Below are positions 1 through 13,500 of a stretch of DNA of 64,000 nt, one piece after another. How positions within the stretch are numbered: position 1 is the stretch's first letter; the number at the start of each line of letters is the position of its first letter. The stretch spans positions 547,501 to 611,500 of the forward strand of contig JALIZF010001792.1 of assembly GCA_029948255.1 (NCBI GenBank). Reading direction: 5' to 3'. The stretch is from Telmatactis stephensoni (taxonomy: Eukaryota; Cnidaria; Anthozoa; Actiniaria; Isophelliidae). The notes beneath the pieces are model-generated. The model was not told the origin of the DNA and ran no database searches. It worked only from the letters and a program-made list of their open reading frames with translations. The position numbers and the translations under genes are program-made.

Positions 1-287
1 AGGGTTATTAACCGAGCGCGAGGTCTGTACAGGAAAATATCAGACCGAGCCGTAGGCGAGGTCCGTACAAAAAAGACCGAGGTCTGATATTTTCCCGTAC
101 AGACCAAGCAAGCTCGGTTAATAAATTGTTTATTATATGGCTATACTCCTCACTGTATCGACAAAAATCAAGCGAACTTCCGATATCAGACCGATTGCCA
201 TGGAAACGGTCCGAGATGGAAAAATATCAGACCGGAAATCAGCCAATCAGAGCGCGCGTACTATCATAGCCATATAATAAAGAATAT
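1..287. repeat. Compound foldback (MITE-like) repeat
   Basis: Two hairpin units lie side by side. In the first, ttattaaccgagc near position 5 faces gctcggttaataa near 110-122, and a ggtctgtac/gaaaatatcagacc arm faces its reverse complement. In the second, tttattatatggct (130-143) faces agccatataataaa (272-285). The inner part carries ccaatcagagcgcgcg, a motif that recurs in several other repeats of this window. No coding sequence is seen. The left border may be cut by the window edge. Confidence 0.7.
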
Positions 288-879
288 TATTATATCTACA
301 TTCACTGGATATGAGCAATTTGCGCGCTCTGATTGGTTCCTCTTATACATTAAAAATATATGAACGCTTTTAAACTTATTCACTAACATTGATTCAACAT
401 TGATTCAACAAATTTAATAAACACGGTTGAAAGGGGGTGACAAAACGGTTCCATCATTGCTATTCAATACTCAATTAATGAATATATACCTCCCACACGA
501 CAGCTATGGCATGTCAGTCACTAAATTGTATTTACATCTTTCTGCTCTATTCTGTGCTGAAGGTCTACTTTGTTAGTTTATTTTAATTGATCTGCTCTAT
601 TCTTTTTTAGAGTTGTGCTCTGTTTTTGATCTGCTTAGTCGGTTTTGTCTCACCTAAATGCTCTGCTCTTCTCTGCCCTGCTCTGTTCTTTATTCTTTAT
701 ATTTTATATTATTTCTAGCATCTTAGGTCCCACGTATGTATATGCGCCACTGAGAGTTCAGTAATAATTCTTCTCTCCGGTAAAATGAAAAGACTTCTCA
801 GGAATTAAACAAGTTATGCCCTCATGGCATGGTAGAAAACAACATATCAAACAAACTCAGTTCACATATGATCCGAGCG

Positions 880-953
880 CTCGAGTTGGGAGTCAAACCC
901 GGGCCCCAGCGTTGATAGTCCAACGCAATAACCGCTCGGCCAACCATGTCACC
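880..953 (-). repeat. tRNA-derived SINE head
   Basis: Read on the minus strand, an A-box-like tggccgagcgg (932-942) is followed 33 nt later by a B-box-like ggtttgactcc (889-899), the spacing found in tRNA genes. The stem pairing of a true tRNA is not convincing. Similar heads occur elsewhere in the window with other bodies, so a SINE is likelier than a working tRNA gene. Confidence 0.6.
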
Positions 954-979
954 CATAAATAATTATAATACAAGTACAA

Positions 980-1112
980 CAGGGTCGTGACATGGTACGT
1001 GGGATCAGGGATCTCAGGCTTGGGATCGGGATCTCAAGCCATGGGATCGGGGTCACAAACGTGGGATCGGGATCAGTAGTCAAATCAACAGGAATCAGGG
1101 ATCGAAATTTTT
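980..1112. repeat. Truncated copy of the gggtcgtgacatggtacgt MITE
   Basis: It begins cagggtcgtgacatggtacgt, the same terminus as both ends of the complete element at 63029-63242. It continues with the same gggatc-rich interior (tgggatcgggatctcaagcc) in inverse orientation to that copy. The second terminal repeat is missing, so this is a 3'-truncated copy. Confidence 0.75.
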
Positions 1113-1235
1113 GGAACTTTTAACTGGAGTTCCGTAAATAACAGTCTTTCATCTGCAGTAGACTGATTTGATGACACTAGTGCTAAAGCGAGTAAAGTGA
1201 CCAAAAGCACAAAAAACATTTTGTACATGTTTCAT

Positions 1236-1342
1236 CAAGAGACCATAATACTAAGAGAGCGAAACTCAGTATTGATGTCTGTGCGATGTTCGTGGCGGCT
1301 AAGGCTATTTTTAGTAACTTCGCCATCGCGCGCGCAAAGGGG
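1236..1342. repeat. Half copy of a caagagaccataat foldback element
   Basis: This roughly 107-bp piece matches one arm of the complete foldback at 58864-59151 (caagagaccataata, then cagtattgatgtctgtg, then ggctatttttagtaacttcg). The opposite arm is absent. Confidence 0.75.
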
Positions 1343-2514
1343 GTGTCGTTACTAAAAGGAGTTGCGAGTAATGAGTAACGGGAGTAAAGGGAAAACAAGT
1401 AATAGCCAAATTTTGTCACAGAGAAATTTGGAATAGATAAAAAATTTGAAATAATCTTCCTTTTAGAATGAAACATTTGATTAACAGAATTACCTACAGC
1501 ATTCGAACATAATGGCTACATAAATGTACCTTATGTTTGATTTGGTGTCCGCTTATCGGAGGTGTCCACTTGTGGGAGGTTAAAAATATAGTTTATCAGG
1601 AGAAGGGACCAAGGGTTGCTGTCTACTTATGCATGGAGGTGTCCACTTACCAGAGGTGTCTAGTTAATGGAATTTGGAGGTAATGATGACAAAAAAATGT
1701 CTTATTAAACTGATTTCTGCAGTGGAGTGGGAGTGACAAAAACGAAACTCAAGTTGCTTATATACTGGCAGTAGATAATATATGGAAAACCCTTTTTTAG
1801 CGATTTTCATAAGAATAGATTTAATTGAATACACAGCAAACTAGTATTAATTATACTCTTTTCTTTTATCTAGTTTGACTTAAAAAAAGCACGAGATTGA
1901 CTTGTATGGAAACAGCTGATGGACCTGGTAGCAGCTGTTTGTACAGTGCTGGGAACTCAACCTTTTGTCACACCGACATTGAAAGATTTCAGTCTGCAAA
2001 ATACTGAAATCTTGTTGACAAGTACATAGAAATTAAAAGTCCAAACGTCATTCAATTTTCCGGCCGTCATGGTATTCAAAAAAAGCTTGAATTGTAAAAT
2101 CGTCTGATATATCATGGTCCATATTCACCTTCCTAGCTATACACTTCTACATAATTCATTACGATTTTGCGCGCGCCAGTGGATGGTCATGGGATGAAAA
2201 CATTAAGAAATGATAGCATTTACTGCGAACTCTTATTCGCGAGAAAAACTTTACGTGCTACCAGCGATAAAAACTTTAGAGAATTTCCTCATATATAGCC
2301 CTTCTTATGCACTTTTATCGAAATTTCAAGGTATTAGTACATTCGCTTTATGCTTTTCGATATGGGCCAGACTACGTGGCACGCAGTTGATGTAACATAT
2401 TCATAAAAATACAATGAACAACACATAATACAATGGATACGAAAGACAATAAAAAACAATCGACTTTTTGAATACATTACACCAACTGAGTGCTATGTAG
2501 GTTTTCCCTTATCG

Positions 2515-2769
2515 ATATATAGCAAATTCACTTTGTCGCTGACAAACCCTAAAAGCCTAAAGCTTTGAGAGCGAATCATTAACTGCCCCGTTTTCCCCGT
2601 GAATTATTACATACGAAACTCACTGTATGCTTGCAAATTCTACAACTTGGACACATATTCCTTAATTCTTAGATATCCTACAGCAAAGGTTGTTAGTAAC
2701 AAAAGATAGTTGAAAGCCTTTAGCATTTAGGCTTTTTTCAGCGACAACGTTAATTGAAATAGCTATATA
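2515..2769. repeat. MITE with ends agcgacaacgttaattgaaa
   Basis: The right terminus reads cagcgacaacgttaattgaaatagctatat. The left terminus carries a diverged inverted version (tatagcaaattcactttgtcgctga). The interior shares long stretches with the copy at 27525-27784, such as tgcttgcaaattctacaact and acttggacacatat. The two copies define one family of about 255 bp. Confidence 0.8.
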
Positions 2770-3017
2770 GCTTTTCAGTGAAAGCTAACAAAAAGGGAAA
2801 AGCCTTGCGCGCCATTTTTACAAGGTGCGTCAGAGTGCACCCAATGTGTTAGTGCACACATTGTTTAAGCAGGAAGTATAAAAGGGAAGGAAATATTAGT
2901 AGTCGCTGCGTGTTGGCTGCCAATTTGTTGAAAAAAACATGGCAGAGACACCATATCCCCCGTCCCGGGGACCGACGTCAAAATTATACGACTTAGCCGT
3001 GGTGACGGAGGATATTA

Positions 3018-3520
3018 CACGGAGGCGCGAAAATATAAATTATATTTTCGAGTGGAAAAAACAATCAGTATTTTACGAACGGGCCCAGCGACTGAGTAAA
3101 ATACTGTTTTTAACACTCGTCCGAGAATAAAATGCATATCCTCAAGCAACCATGTAATATTCTTTTTAGTATGGATGAAATTAGTGCTAACTAAAGTACT
3201 AGAAAGTAAAACATAAGTTATTTTGAACAGCACGCAAATACGACTGCAAAAGGGCCGGACCCGCGTTTCTTACCTTTAAAAACTCTCGGTCGTGACGAAT
3301 TGAAGCCCCATAATTGTTTCTTTTTAGGTAGCGATCAATACTTTGAACATATATGAACATAACAGTATTTGATTGACGATGACTTATATACTTTTCTCCA
3401 TTTTTTCCCCACCAAGATGAATTTCATTAGGATATTTTGAAGCTCATAAAACGGTAATGTTTTGATGTCTCGTTGCTCGTTTATCGCTGCCAGGTATTCG
3501 CTGAAGACCTCAAGGTCATA
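3018..3520. repeat. Dispersed repeat, also present at 45296-45700
   Basis: Diverged copies share ordered blocks: acggaggcgcgaa / acggtggcgcgaa, taggtagcgatcaatacttt, tttcattaggatattttgaa, and tatcgctgccaggtattcgc. It has no coding capacity. The order of blocks is the same at both places, so both derive from one element of about 400-500 bp. Confidence 0.75.
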
Positions 3521-4502
3521 TTCGTTTTTTCTTTTGAAAACCTAACTAAATCGGCGTCGGAAACCTCGACAAAAAGTCGAGAAGCCGCCACTGTTTGTAA
3601 AAACAGTCTACAAAAGCAGAAATCAAAAGGCAAAAAAATATATAAAAAATAAAGCGAGCGCGAGCGCACATCCGGGACCTATGGTACATAATTTTTTCAT
3701 ATACGAAAAAATACGGGTATTTTCAACAGGGCGGGAAAACGTTTAATAGCCTCTCGTTATAAGGACATCTATCCATATTTAAGCTCAATATTTTGTAAAC
3801 ACGCTCTTTTGGGGCCAAAGAACAAAATATCAAATGTGACCAAAATTCAGTGAATACGATTTTGAGATATAACGCCTTGTACTCTGGGAGAGATGACATT
3901 TTGATCAGCAGAAAAATAATTGTTTTAAGAAATATCCCCGCGAAGCTTTAGTGTAACGTTACAAGGTTTTGTAAAAAGTTTTTACTTAAGCCAGTAGCTG
4001 TTTTTCCGCTATGGCGAGTGTTTCCGATAAAACACTAACAAATTTATTTGAAACATATTTCCGTATATAAACATACTATCATAGTAGAAGCCGAATAGAT
4101 AGATATATTTTTACCATGCAAATATATCCAAAAACTAGAGCAAAAAGCTTTTAGAAAACTGTAACTGCAAACCAGTCTCACCAACCAAATCACTTGAAAT
4201 CAAAACAAGGCCGGGAAAGTTCCCACCAATTCGTGTTAACAGACTGTACGATAGGTGGTAACGTACTAAGTGGTCGTTTAACTGAGGATGGATTTGTACT
4301 AGCTAGAGGCGGTCGCCTATGAAGGTTCCACAGTACAGCTGAACCTCCGCTTACGAGAGGCCTGTCCGCTTTACCTTATGGGAGGTTAAAAACGTAAGAG
4401 TTTGTTTGGCCGAAGATGTTATTGCTATGAACGTTAAACTACATCATAATTTTTGACGTACAAGAATGAAAAAATATGTATCTTTCCCTTGACATATAGT
4501 TT

Positions 4503-4508
4503 TTTATT
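4503..4508 (-). terminator. CNOT11 polyadenylation signal (AATAAA)
   Basis: On the minus strand AATAAA lies 57 nt downstream of the CNOT11 stop codon (4565-4567), a plausible position for the poly(A) signal of a short 3' UTR. This is inference from position; no transcript end was seen. Confidence 0.6.
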
Positions 4509-4564
4509 GGATACATTATCTACCTAATATATAGCATCATCCAGAGAAAGCTACAGCAATGTTC

Positions 4565-7500
4565 CTATTTAGTTGGTGGGGAACTAGCTTCTCCATTGTC
4601 TAATGTCTTTAGCAGTCTAAACAGACTCGCTGCTTCGCGTATTCGACTGAATTCAATACAGAAAGCTTGTACTTCGATGAACAAATCCTAAAATAACGAG
4701 ACACACTGGTCATTTGAAATGTCTAATAATGGATGAGTACAATGACAACAATAGAACATGAAGCAAAAAAACATAACAGTCATTCGACTGATCAAGTGAG
4801 GACAAAGGTGCGCCCTTTACCCCTTCTCTCCATCAGGGCTCCATTTTAAAGCTAATTAAAGCCATACCGATTAGAGAAAAGTCGATACAAGTATTGAGCC
4901 ACTTGTTTTTAAATTGATGGAACTGAATGGGATGAATGAATGGGATGCATGAACAGGAAAGATGCCGAGTGGTTGCAGGCAGTGTTTCTTAGAGATATGT
5001 GCGAACACGTTAAAATAGGAAAATGGGGGGAAAACAAGAAAAAGCGGGATGAACGAAATCACGAGATATGATGCATTATAGATTTTGCAAATCTGTGACA
5101 TATTTGCTTCTTTGGGCGACTCTTTGGGCAATGTTGGTCATGAAAATAGATCTGACACAAACCTTCACATCGATGATTTTGTTGCGTATTAGTGACTGTA
5201 GAAACACACAAACCTGACAACAACAATGCAAAAATTAGCTTATCATACATGTAACTTACATCCAGTTAAAGCTAGAAGAACAAGCACGAGAGCATATGGG
5301 AAATATCAAATTTTTATCCTTGTTCATTTGCTGAAGGAAACTGCAGGGATGGTTTGCTGTATATGACTTCTCACTGGAACAGTTGGAAGCAAGGGTGGCT
5401 AAGCAGAGAGAGCACTGGTCCCGAGCCCGATTTCTGTATGGAGCATCTCATATAATTTGAATTTGCCAAATTTGAGGATTTTTTCTGGTTTCCCTCCCTC
5501 ACTAAACAACAACTTTATTCTTACCAAAAAAAATTAACATTATAGATTATAGAATAAAATTACAGAATACGAAAGGCACAGGTCCTAAAAACGAACCACT
5601 GGGCTGAGAGTTGTGTGCATAGAATATTATAATGTAGTGGTAGTGTGTGTGAGAGAAAGCCGTTGCAGTGTCCCCACATAAGTGCAAAAATCGTTGGACA
5701 CTTAAATAAGCTGTTATTTAGTACTATACAGCAGTATTGTTAAAGTTTACAGACTCAGCTGAAAAGATGAAAGGGAAGTCAAAATCCCAGTGTAAGGGAC
5801 AAGACCACACCCTTCATGTCAATCCAAAAAAGATCTTCATATATTTAGCTTTAGCGTTATAAAATAAATGGCATATTGTGCACACTCTGATCAGTTCAAA
5901 GACGTACATGTCACCAAAGTACATATATATGTAGGTAATTTTTTTCAAAAGTCACAAAAATGGACTTCTTAGCTACATGTATATTAGGGCTAACTTACCA
6001 ATCGAACCAGTCTGTTTTGCATATATTTATCTTTAAAATTTTCACATGTTGAGATACAGTTTGAAATGTAGAGATGTACAAACTCCTGTGGTAAACCAAC
6101 AGTCTGCAAAAATAATATTCCCAAAAGAAATGTCAGAACATTAACACAAAACACACCTCCTTGAATATGATGCACAAGGTGAAGTATCTTTCATTTTGGC
6201 TTCCTTTGCAGCCGAGACAAAAAATGTCTGCCAAGGTGGCTACTTTCATTTTACACCCACTTCTAATAGCTCAACATTTTGACTAAGAACACAAAAATTG
6301 ATTTTAATCCCATGGGCCTTTCTTGAAAGGAGACTAAACCTGCATACATGTAAATGTGCCTTTTGTCAAGAATGCCAGCAGACTTTGATCTAGGAGCTCT
6401 TGTATTTCTCATTACTGAGGTTTCTTATGAACAAAGTTAATAGAGTGAGATTGTTATGAAGCACAGAATGAGATACATTTATTGTTCTATCTCTTTGTTC
6501 ATGTTTCTATTCCATAACTGCGGCTCAAGACAAAACATTCCTATATATATCAGAAAATCAGCCAATGAAAATGTTATGGTCTGCCAAGCATACAGCATTT
6601 TTGCAAAAATTCTGTAAAAGCTAAGTATATACATATATACATAAATCAGGCACAATATCACACTAAAACTGCCAAAATTAACAGGCAAATGGCTATAAGC
6701 AAGTTGGCATGAGGTTTTTTTAAAAATGTACTATTCTAGAGAAATTTGAAAATATGCAAATTAGTATATATGTATGTATATATATACTTTGCTTTTTCAG
6801 AATTTTTGCAAAACGCTACAGGTATATGTAAGGGTCAACCAAGCATATTGAATGGGATTGAATGAAGGCAAAAGAAAAGATTGTGTGCAGCAAAGGCCCT
6901 ACTCAACATTTGCTTTTTTGTTGTTGTTGTTTTGGGGGAGTTTTTTTTGTCAGTCCCTTTGAGATTTGACGTCTTTCATGACCATTCCCCTCTATTAACT
7001 ATGATGTAAAGTACAGTATATAATTAAAATATATGTAAATATACATACAAATACAGTACAGTTGGTTTACATGTACTGTACATACAGAATATGGAAAGGG
7101 TCCCACAGGAAGCCCACTGTAATAGAATATCCCTACGGATGGGTGAGTACTTCAAAATGGATCAAAACAAATACCACAGGTATCCCAACCACATACATTA
7201 GTGAGTCTGTTGACAACCTCCATTGAATGAAGAGACATTTCCATATTAACAAGCACTGATAAATACCTGAATAGTAAAACAAATAAACATATATTCATCA
7301 GTATGACAATCAGTTTGCATGGTTTCCACTATTTCTGTAAAATAGAACAAAACGTTTCCCTAACTAAATCAATAATGACCAAATTCCATTTTTTTAATGT
7401 TTGAGGAGTCCATTTTCCAAGACTTGAGTTCACAATATATGAGATACACATAAAAAAATCATGGAAATTTCATGACAACTTTTTATATATTCAACTCCAC

Positions 7501-10500
7501 TGCTTGTTTTTTGGCAGATTATAAAGCTAATATATCCAAAAGTGTCAACAAATATAAGTTTTCCATATGCCATCGAATGACAGGAGATACAAGCAAAGTC
7601 CTTTCAAGTAGCATAATTATAGAAATTGATAAATTAAATACTAAATCAACAAAATATCTCCAAAAAAATATAGTTCTTTCCTTGAGACTAAGGAATGAAA
7701 AGCTATAACAAGATTTCTAAACCATGACAAGTACAATTTTGATTGCTTAAGGAGACCTTTTTGAACAGCCCCATTTTCATTATCCTGTCCCCCATCTTGA
7801 ATATACCTTACTCAAAGGTCAGTACTGCACATGGGCTATTGTTTTTGCACATTGTATTTCAATTCAACAGATACCTCTGGCTACCTTTCGGTATCCTGAT
7901 TAATGACCTTTTACTGAACACAAATAATGTTATGCAACAGCTCCATAACTACGTGTAATGTGTGCAAGATACATGTACAAGCATCCATATTTTTATAAAC
8001 TCACTCTGTAAATTGATTGGATTGCATTAATTTTAGCAAGACTTCTATTGCTACTAGTGGATTGTTTTCTACCAGATCTGGAAGCTAAACAAGAAAATAA
8101 AGTTTGTTACATGTACATACTGATTGTGTAATATTATTGCAACATTATTGAGTGACACCATATTCCCTGGGAACAGAGTCTCCTGTACAGGTAGGTTATT
8201 TCTGGGCCCGGTTGTACAAAGGTTGGATAACGTTATCCACCACCAGATAAGAGTTATCCACTGTATAGATTTTGTATAGATTTTATCCGCTGGATAAGGA
8301 TTTATCCGCTGGATAGCGCTATTCACCCTTCGTACAACCGGCTCCTGACATGAAAAATAGGAGGCTGTGCTGGTCTAGGCCACCCTACTGTCCACAACCA
8401 TGGACGAACCAACTGGTTGAAACCAGTTTTGACAGGAAAAGGCTCTCTTGTGATTGGATGATAAAATTGTGTGTTTGTTGTTCACATGTGTTACTAATTA
8501 AGTTACTGGAGCAATGCTCAACATAGAAAATGGCCTAGACCAGCAGAGTTTACTTATTTTCATGTTAGAAATTACCTGTGGGAGACTTTGCTCACAGGAA
8601 AGTGGTACTATAGTCTCCTTCACAGCCGTTATTAGTCTAGCTCCCAGTGGCTGGCGGGAGTGGACCACAGGGGAATGGGAGCTAGACTAATAATGGCTGC
8701 GAAGGAGACTAGTCTAGTGGTACTAATGTGTGACACCAATGTATGAAACTATACTTTGAGATATTAGTGTAGTTTTTGTAGTAGTGCAAAATGGAACAAG
8801 CCGTGCTGTGGCTGCATCAGTGCAATGATGTTTATAAAAACCTTTGAAATTTGTGCTGTAGCTGAGCCCTTCTGTGTCCATGCTGTTTTTATAGTCATAC
8901 ATGCCCCCTCACCCTCAAGTTTATTGGGGCATTTGAATTTTGCCTCATAAGTTAATAATAATTAATAATAGCAATTATTGCTTATACACTGTACAGGTAA
9001 CAGGGTTCATATACCAAGAAAATTCAATAAAATAATCCAGGAGTTTGAAGGTTTTCAGATTGTTTCCAGGAGTTTTCTAGGAGTTTTCACTACTTCACTC
9101 AAAATACATTATTTTGCATAACGTTAATTTTTTACTGACTGAGTTAAGGAATGTAAATGGTGCTTTTACGTGAACATATGCACAGTAAACGTACACTTAT
9201 TTGTTTCTGTTTTCCAGGGGTTCTGAAGGAATTTATTAAAAATCCAGGACTTTCAAAGACTTTCCTGGAAGAAAATAAAAATCCAGGATTTTCCAGGATA
9301 ATTTCCAGAAAGCATACAAACCCTGTTTATAACTTCCCTAAATATTATGAAATTAAGGTTGTGTGGCATTAAACTGGAACAACCTTGTATGACATACCTT
9401 TGCTGGAGATAATCCAATATGGTAAACTAACTTGGGATCCTTTTCTAGTTCACCAAGAACTTGCTGTTGTAACATAAAAAAATCAGTATAGAGCAAGTAG
9501 AGGCAGACATAGAGATAAAGAATCATTCTAAGTTTGCTATTCTTATACTGTGTTCACTTTAAATGGAGACCTTAGGCAACAAAAAGTGACAACATGAACT
9601 GCTGCTGCAGCAATTTCCTTTTCGTACAGTACTACTGTTGCCTCCAAGATTTTAGTACAGAAAGCCCAAGCCACTATTACACGTATGACAAGAACTCCAC
9701 CTTCAAAGATCGACAGCCATACACAGGCAGTACATGTACATGAAAAAAATGTGGCCTCAGCATTCCTGTTATCACTGCATAAGGTCTCTAATGACTAGAT
9801 TGAATGCCATTAGGGGAGCCTGGATGATGAATCATTATATTTTTATGATTTTAGACATAAAAAAATATTGACCTTGTCAATGGTAATTTTGACATTAATT
9901 CATCAGTGTGCATCCAGTATTAATAATAAATTGTCATTTTTATTTCACATCAAGTCATATCATTGTGTTTTTTGTTCTGATTACCAATGGTACAGTAAAT
10001 ATAGGCGTATCAAAATTTATACCTGTTGTTGCTGTAATATTAGTGGCCCTTTAAAGGCCTTGGCCATCATACGACGCATCTCACCACCTAGTGAAAAACA
10101 TGTAATATCACCATTATCTATTTGGAGGATCGGTGTAACAATCTGTCAGGATTATTAATTAGTTTTTTAAACTAAATTTTTAAACCACAGAGACTATTCA
10201 TTTTATCATAGAACCTGGTTGCTCCACAAACATTTTTCGATGTAATATCAATCACCATCAAAATATACAATGAATTCAAGGATAGCAACAATAGTGTGAA
10301 TTGTCACATATATGAAAATCACTTCTTGAGATCTTACTTTGAGGATCTCCAAGTGCATAGATACAGTAATTAATAAATGGATAAACATATATGGCATATG
10401 TATTGGATAGATGGACCATTGAAGACATTACAGGGACGGATCTAGGGGAGGGGTTGTAGGGGTTGCAACCCCCCCTATGAGAGTGATAGATTTGATTAAC

Positions 10501-13500
10501 TCTGGTAAAACACGCCGTATTGGATAGCACCCGCGATAGCAGCATTTATCTCATTACCCCGTTAATTACGTTATCATAGTAGCCTGATGTCCCCCAAAAT
10601 AGGCATCAAACAGTTTTATTAGCATAACTTCTAATCTTTATATGACTTAACAAAAAAAATTGACTTAAATTAATAACTACGATTATTAAAACTTAGTACC
10701 GCAACCCCCCCTCTGAAAAAATCCTGGATCCGCCCCTGCATTAGTACAAAAGCCACATAAGTGCACTTTGATCAAAATATATATTCTCCTCAAAAATCTT
10801 TTATTTTCAAAGGAGAACTCAGTGTTTGATCAGAGATCATTTAACTCTGTTTTTGCAGTGACTTCTTCAGACAGATGAACAGACAAAGGGATGGTTTGAT
10901 TGCTTGATAGACAGGCCTGAGAAGGGATAGGTGTTAATCCAGCCTGATCAACTCTTAAGAAAACTATTGGTATTAATAATGCTTGTTTTCAATCAGCTGA
11001 TAACAGTTCTTGAATCTCATAATCTAGCTTCAAATGATGGGCAAACATTGCCCTTCGTGTGCTCTCAATCACACAGTATTCTATTTCAAAATTGTCATTA
11101 AGCTGGGGGGAAATGTTCATGCGAACGGATATGATGTTTATTGCAAACAGGCAATAAGTCCATCTCAATAAGTCTGGATTTAGCACTAATCAGCTAATAA
11201 AAGTTCAGGAGCCAGCCCCTGATGGATGGATCAATTTACAACAAAATGTCTCACCAGCACTATTAGTAACACACATACTGCTATCCCATTCAACTGATGG
11301 CGTCATTCCTGATGGATTCATCCACACCAACTGTAAAGTATCACAGCAAACATTAAAACTACAACATATCGACATATAACATATGTAACTTTGTGTAGTT
11401 CCAGAAAATATCCATACCCCCACCATGGAGGGATTTTGAAATTCTGGAGGGGAGGGGGTCAGAGAAAGAATAAAACTACAGAGTTTGTATGGAAGAAAAA
11501 TGGAAGTTCCAGAGGACAGGGGGCCCATTTACAAATTCCCTCCATGATGGGGGCATGGATATTTTCTGGAAAGTTCTACACATTCTCAATTTAAACTAAG
11601 TTTGTTACGTACAGTGAAGATTCCTTTTTACTTGCACTCAGTTAATTTGAACTCCCCACTATCTCGAACAGATTCTGATTTCCCCTTGTTTTAATGACAA
11701 TTTGACAGTCATTTACTATTTGATAACTCAAACTTTGGTTAACTTGAACACCCTCCAACTCATTTAACCTTTTTTCCCTTGAGTCAAAATTCAAGTCAAA
11801 TTTACACTCTGGCTTTTAACTTGAACTCTGTTTTGGAGGTATAAATTAACCTCACAAAAGGGTACAAGAATCTTCAATTTTTCTTATATAATGTAAAAAG
11901 TGTGGAAAAGTGATTCAGAATCTCATGAAATTCTGGTTTCTGTATATTTCATGTGGTACAGTATTTCAATTCTGACTGAAAGACAGATACTTTAATTAGC
12001 ACACAGAAAACATACTTGAAATTCCAATCAATGTTCAACATTCAGTTACAGCACGAAGCTCAAAACTGTGACCAGTATTAATATATTCGCATATTTTTGT
12101 CTCACCCTCCTCCAATTAGAGCTTAGATTAGAGATAAGATAAGAGAGTCCTCGGATGCTGATTGGGTGATTGGTCTTTCAAAAGAATGCGAATATATTAT
12201 AGCTGGTCATACTTTTGGGCTTTGCGCTTTAACTCAAACCCCTCCTAACTCAAACTATTTTCCATTTCCCATGGGAATTTGAGTTCTACCAGGGTTTTAC
12301 TTTTTCCTGTATATGTGATATAGTAGAAATGTACGCATCGAGTTACGTATTGAGTGACGTAGCGCATGTGTAATCATCACGTGTGTATGAGTTAGATTAG
12401 ACAAGAACACATGTAAGAGATCGCTAAGGAGCTATTAAAGTAATTCTGTTGTTCTGTGTATCGGAGTTGGTTTGGTGTCCGGTTTTATACGTGTAACATA
12501 TTTTTGGGGGCTCAGACGATGACTACGATGGACCTAGAGGCACAACAACTCCAGTTGGAGCAGTATATTGTCGATATTTCACTTGATGGCTTGAAGGAAC
12601 TGGCGACGCATCTCAAGGTTGACCTCAAGGGAGATGGCCGGCTTAAAGTTCTTCGTAGCATAAGGCGAAAGATCGAAGAAATTATCGACAGCTCCGATAA
12701 TCAGTCGTTGGTCGTAAGTGATATGCTCAAGTTTATTGAAAATATGAAGGGCGCAGCGAAGGCAGAGAACGAAGTCACTGACGTTGACGCGTATGCGAAA
12801 GCAAAAGATGATTTAAAACAAATGCAAGAGGAATTTCAAAAGACAATGGCACTGCAGCAAAAGCAGATCGAAGAGGCTACAGCGAAGTTATCCTCGCTAA
12901 AACAACCAAAGGACGTCGCCGAGAAACCAGTGAGTAACCCGATTCCTAATGTAGAGTCTATTTTGAGACGTGAGTTTAAGATTGTGGGTTCAATAGGAGA
13001 GAAAGACAAATTGTCTTACGTCGGTTTGATGCGCCAGATAGAGAGTGGGACGGCTAAGGGTTACAAGGAGGCTGAAATCATAGAAGCGGTTATTCGCTGC
13101 ATAAACTCTAGTACTAAACTTAAGTCATATCTTGAAATTATGAAAGATATCACATTACAGAAACTCTGTCAAATACTACGTGTCCACTACCAAGAGAAAT
13201 CTGCTAGTGAACTATATAAAGAACTCACTACTCTCGCTCAAGGTCCAAAAGAAAGTGCACAAGACTTTCTGCTACGCGCGCTTTCTTTAAGAGAAAGAAC
13301 TTTGTTTGCATCAGAGGCGGAGGAGCCTGGACGGCGCTACGAGAAAAGTTTAATTACAGGCACGTTTCTTCACGGCTTCGAAACCGGGTTACGCGAAGAA
13401 GTGATACGTAACAAAATACGAAGTGTCCTACACGATAGCGCATCGACAGATGAGGTGATTATGGCTTCTTTGAACAAAATTGTAATGGTAGAAGAAGAAA

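Larger units (their letters stand above)
288..4500. other. Repeat-rich spacer 3' of CNOT11
   Basis: No gene can be supported here. The ORFs are short and without recognisable domains. Several repeat pieces are present and listed separately: a SINE head (880-953), a truncated MITE (980-1112), half of a foldback element (1236-1342), a complete foldback element (2515-2769) and a dispersed repeat (3018-3520). Two stretches (about 1560-1690 and 4245-4400) hold degenerate repeats of a gaggtgtccact / gaggtggtcg-type motif. A TATA-like box with a short ORF lies near 2877-3130 and is discussed as a finding. Confidence 0.6.

Noticed and set aside
12456..12518. Gag start inside the 5' LTR
   Set aside because: The frame is open there but begins with GTG, not ATG; the first ATG is 12519, after the primer-binding region.
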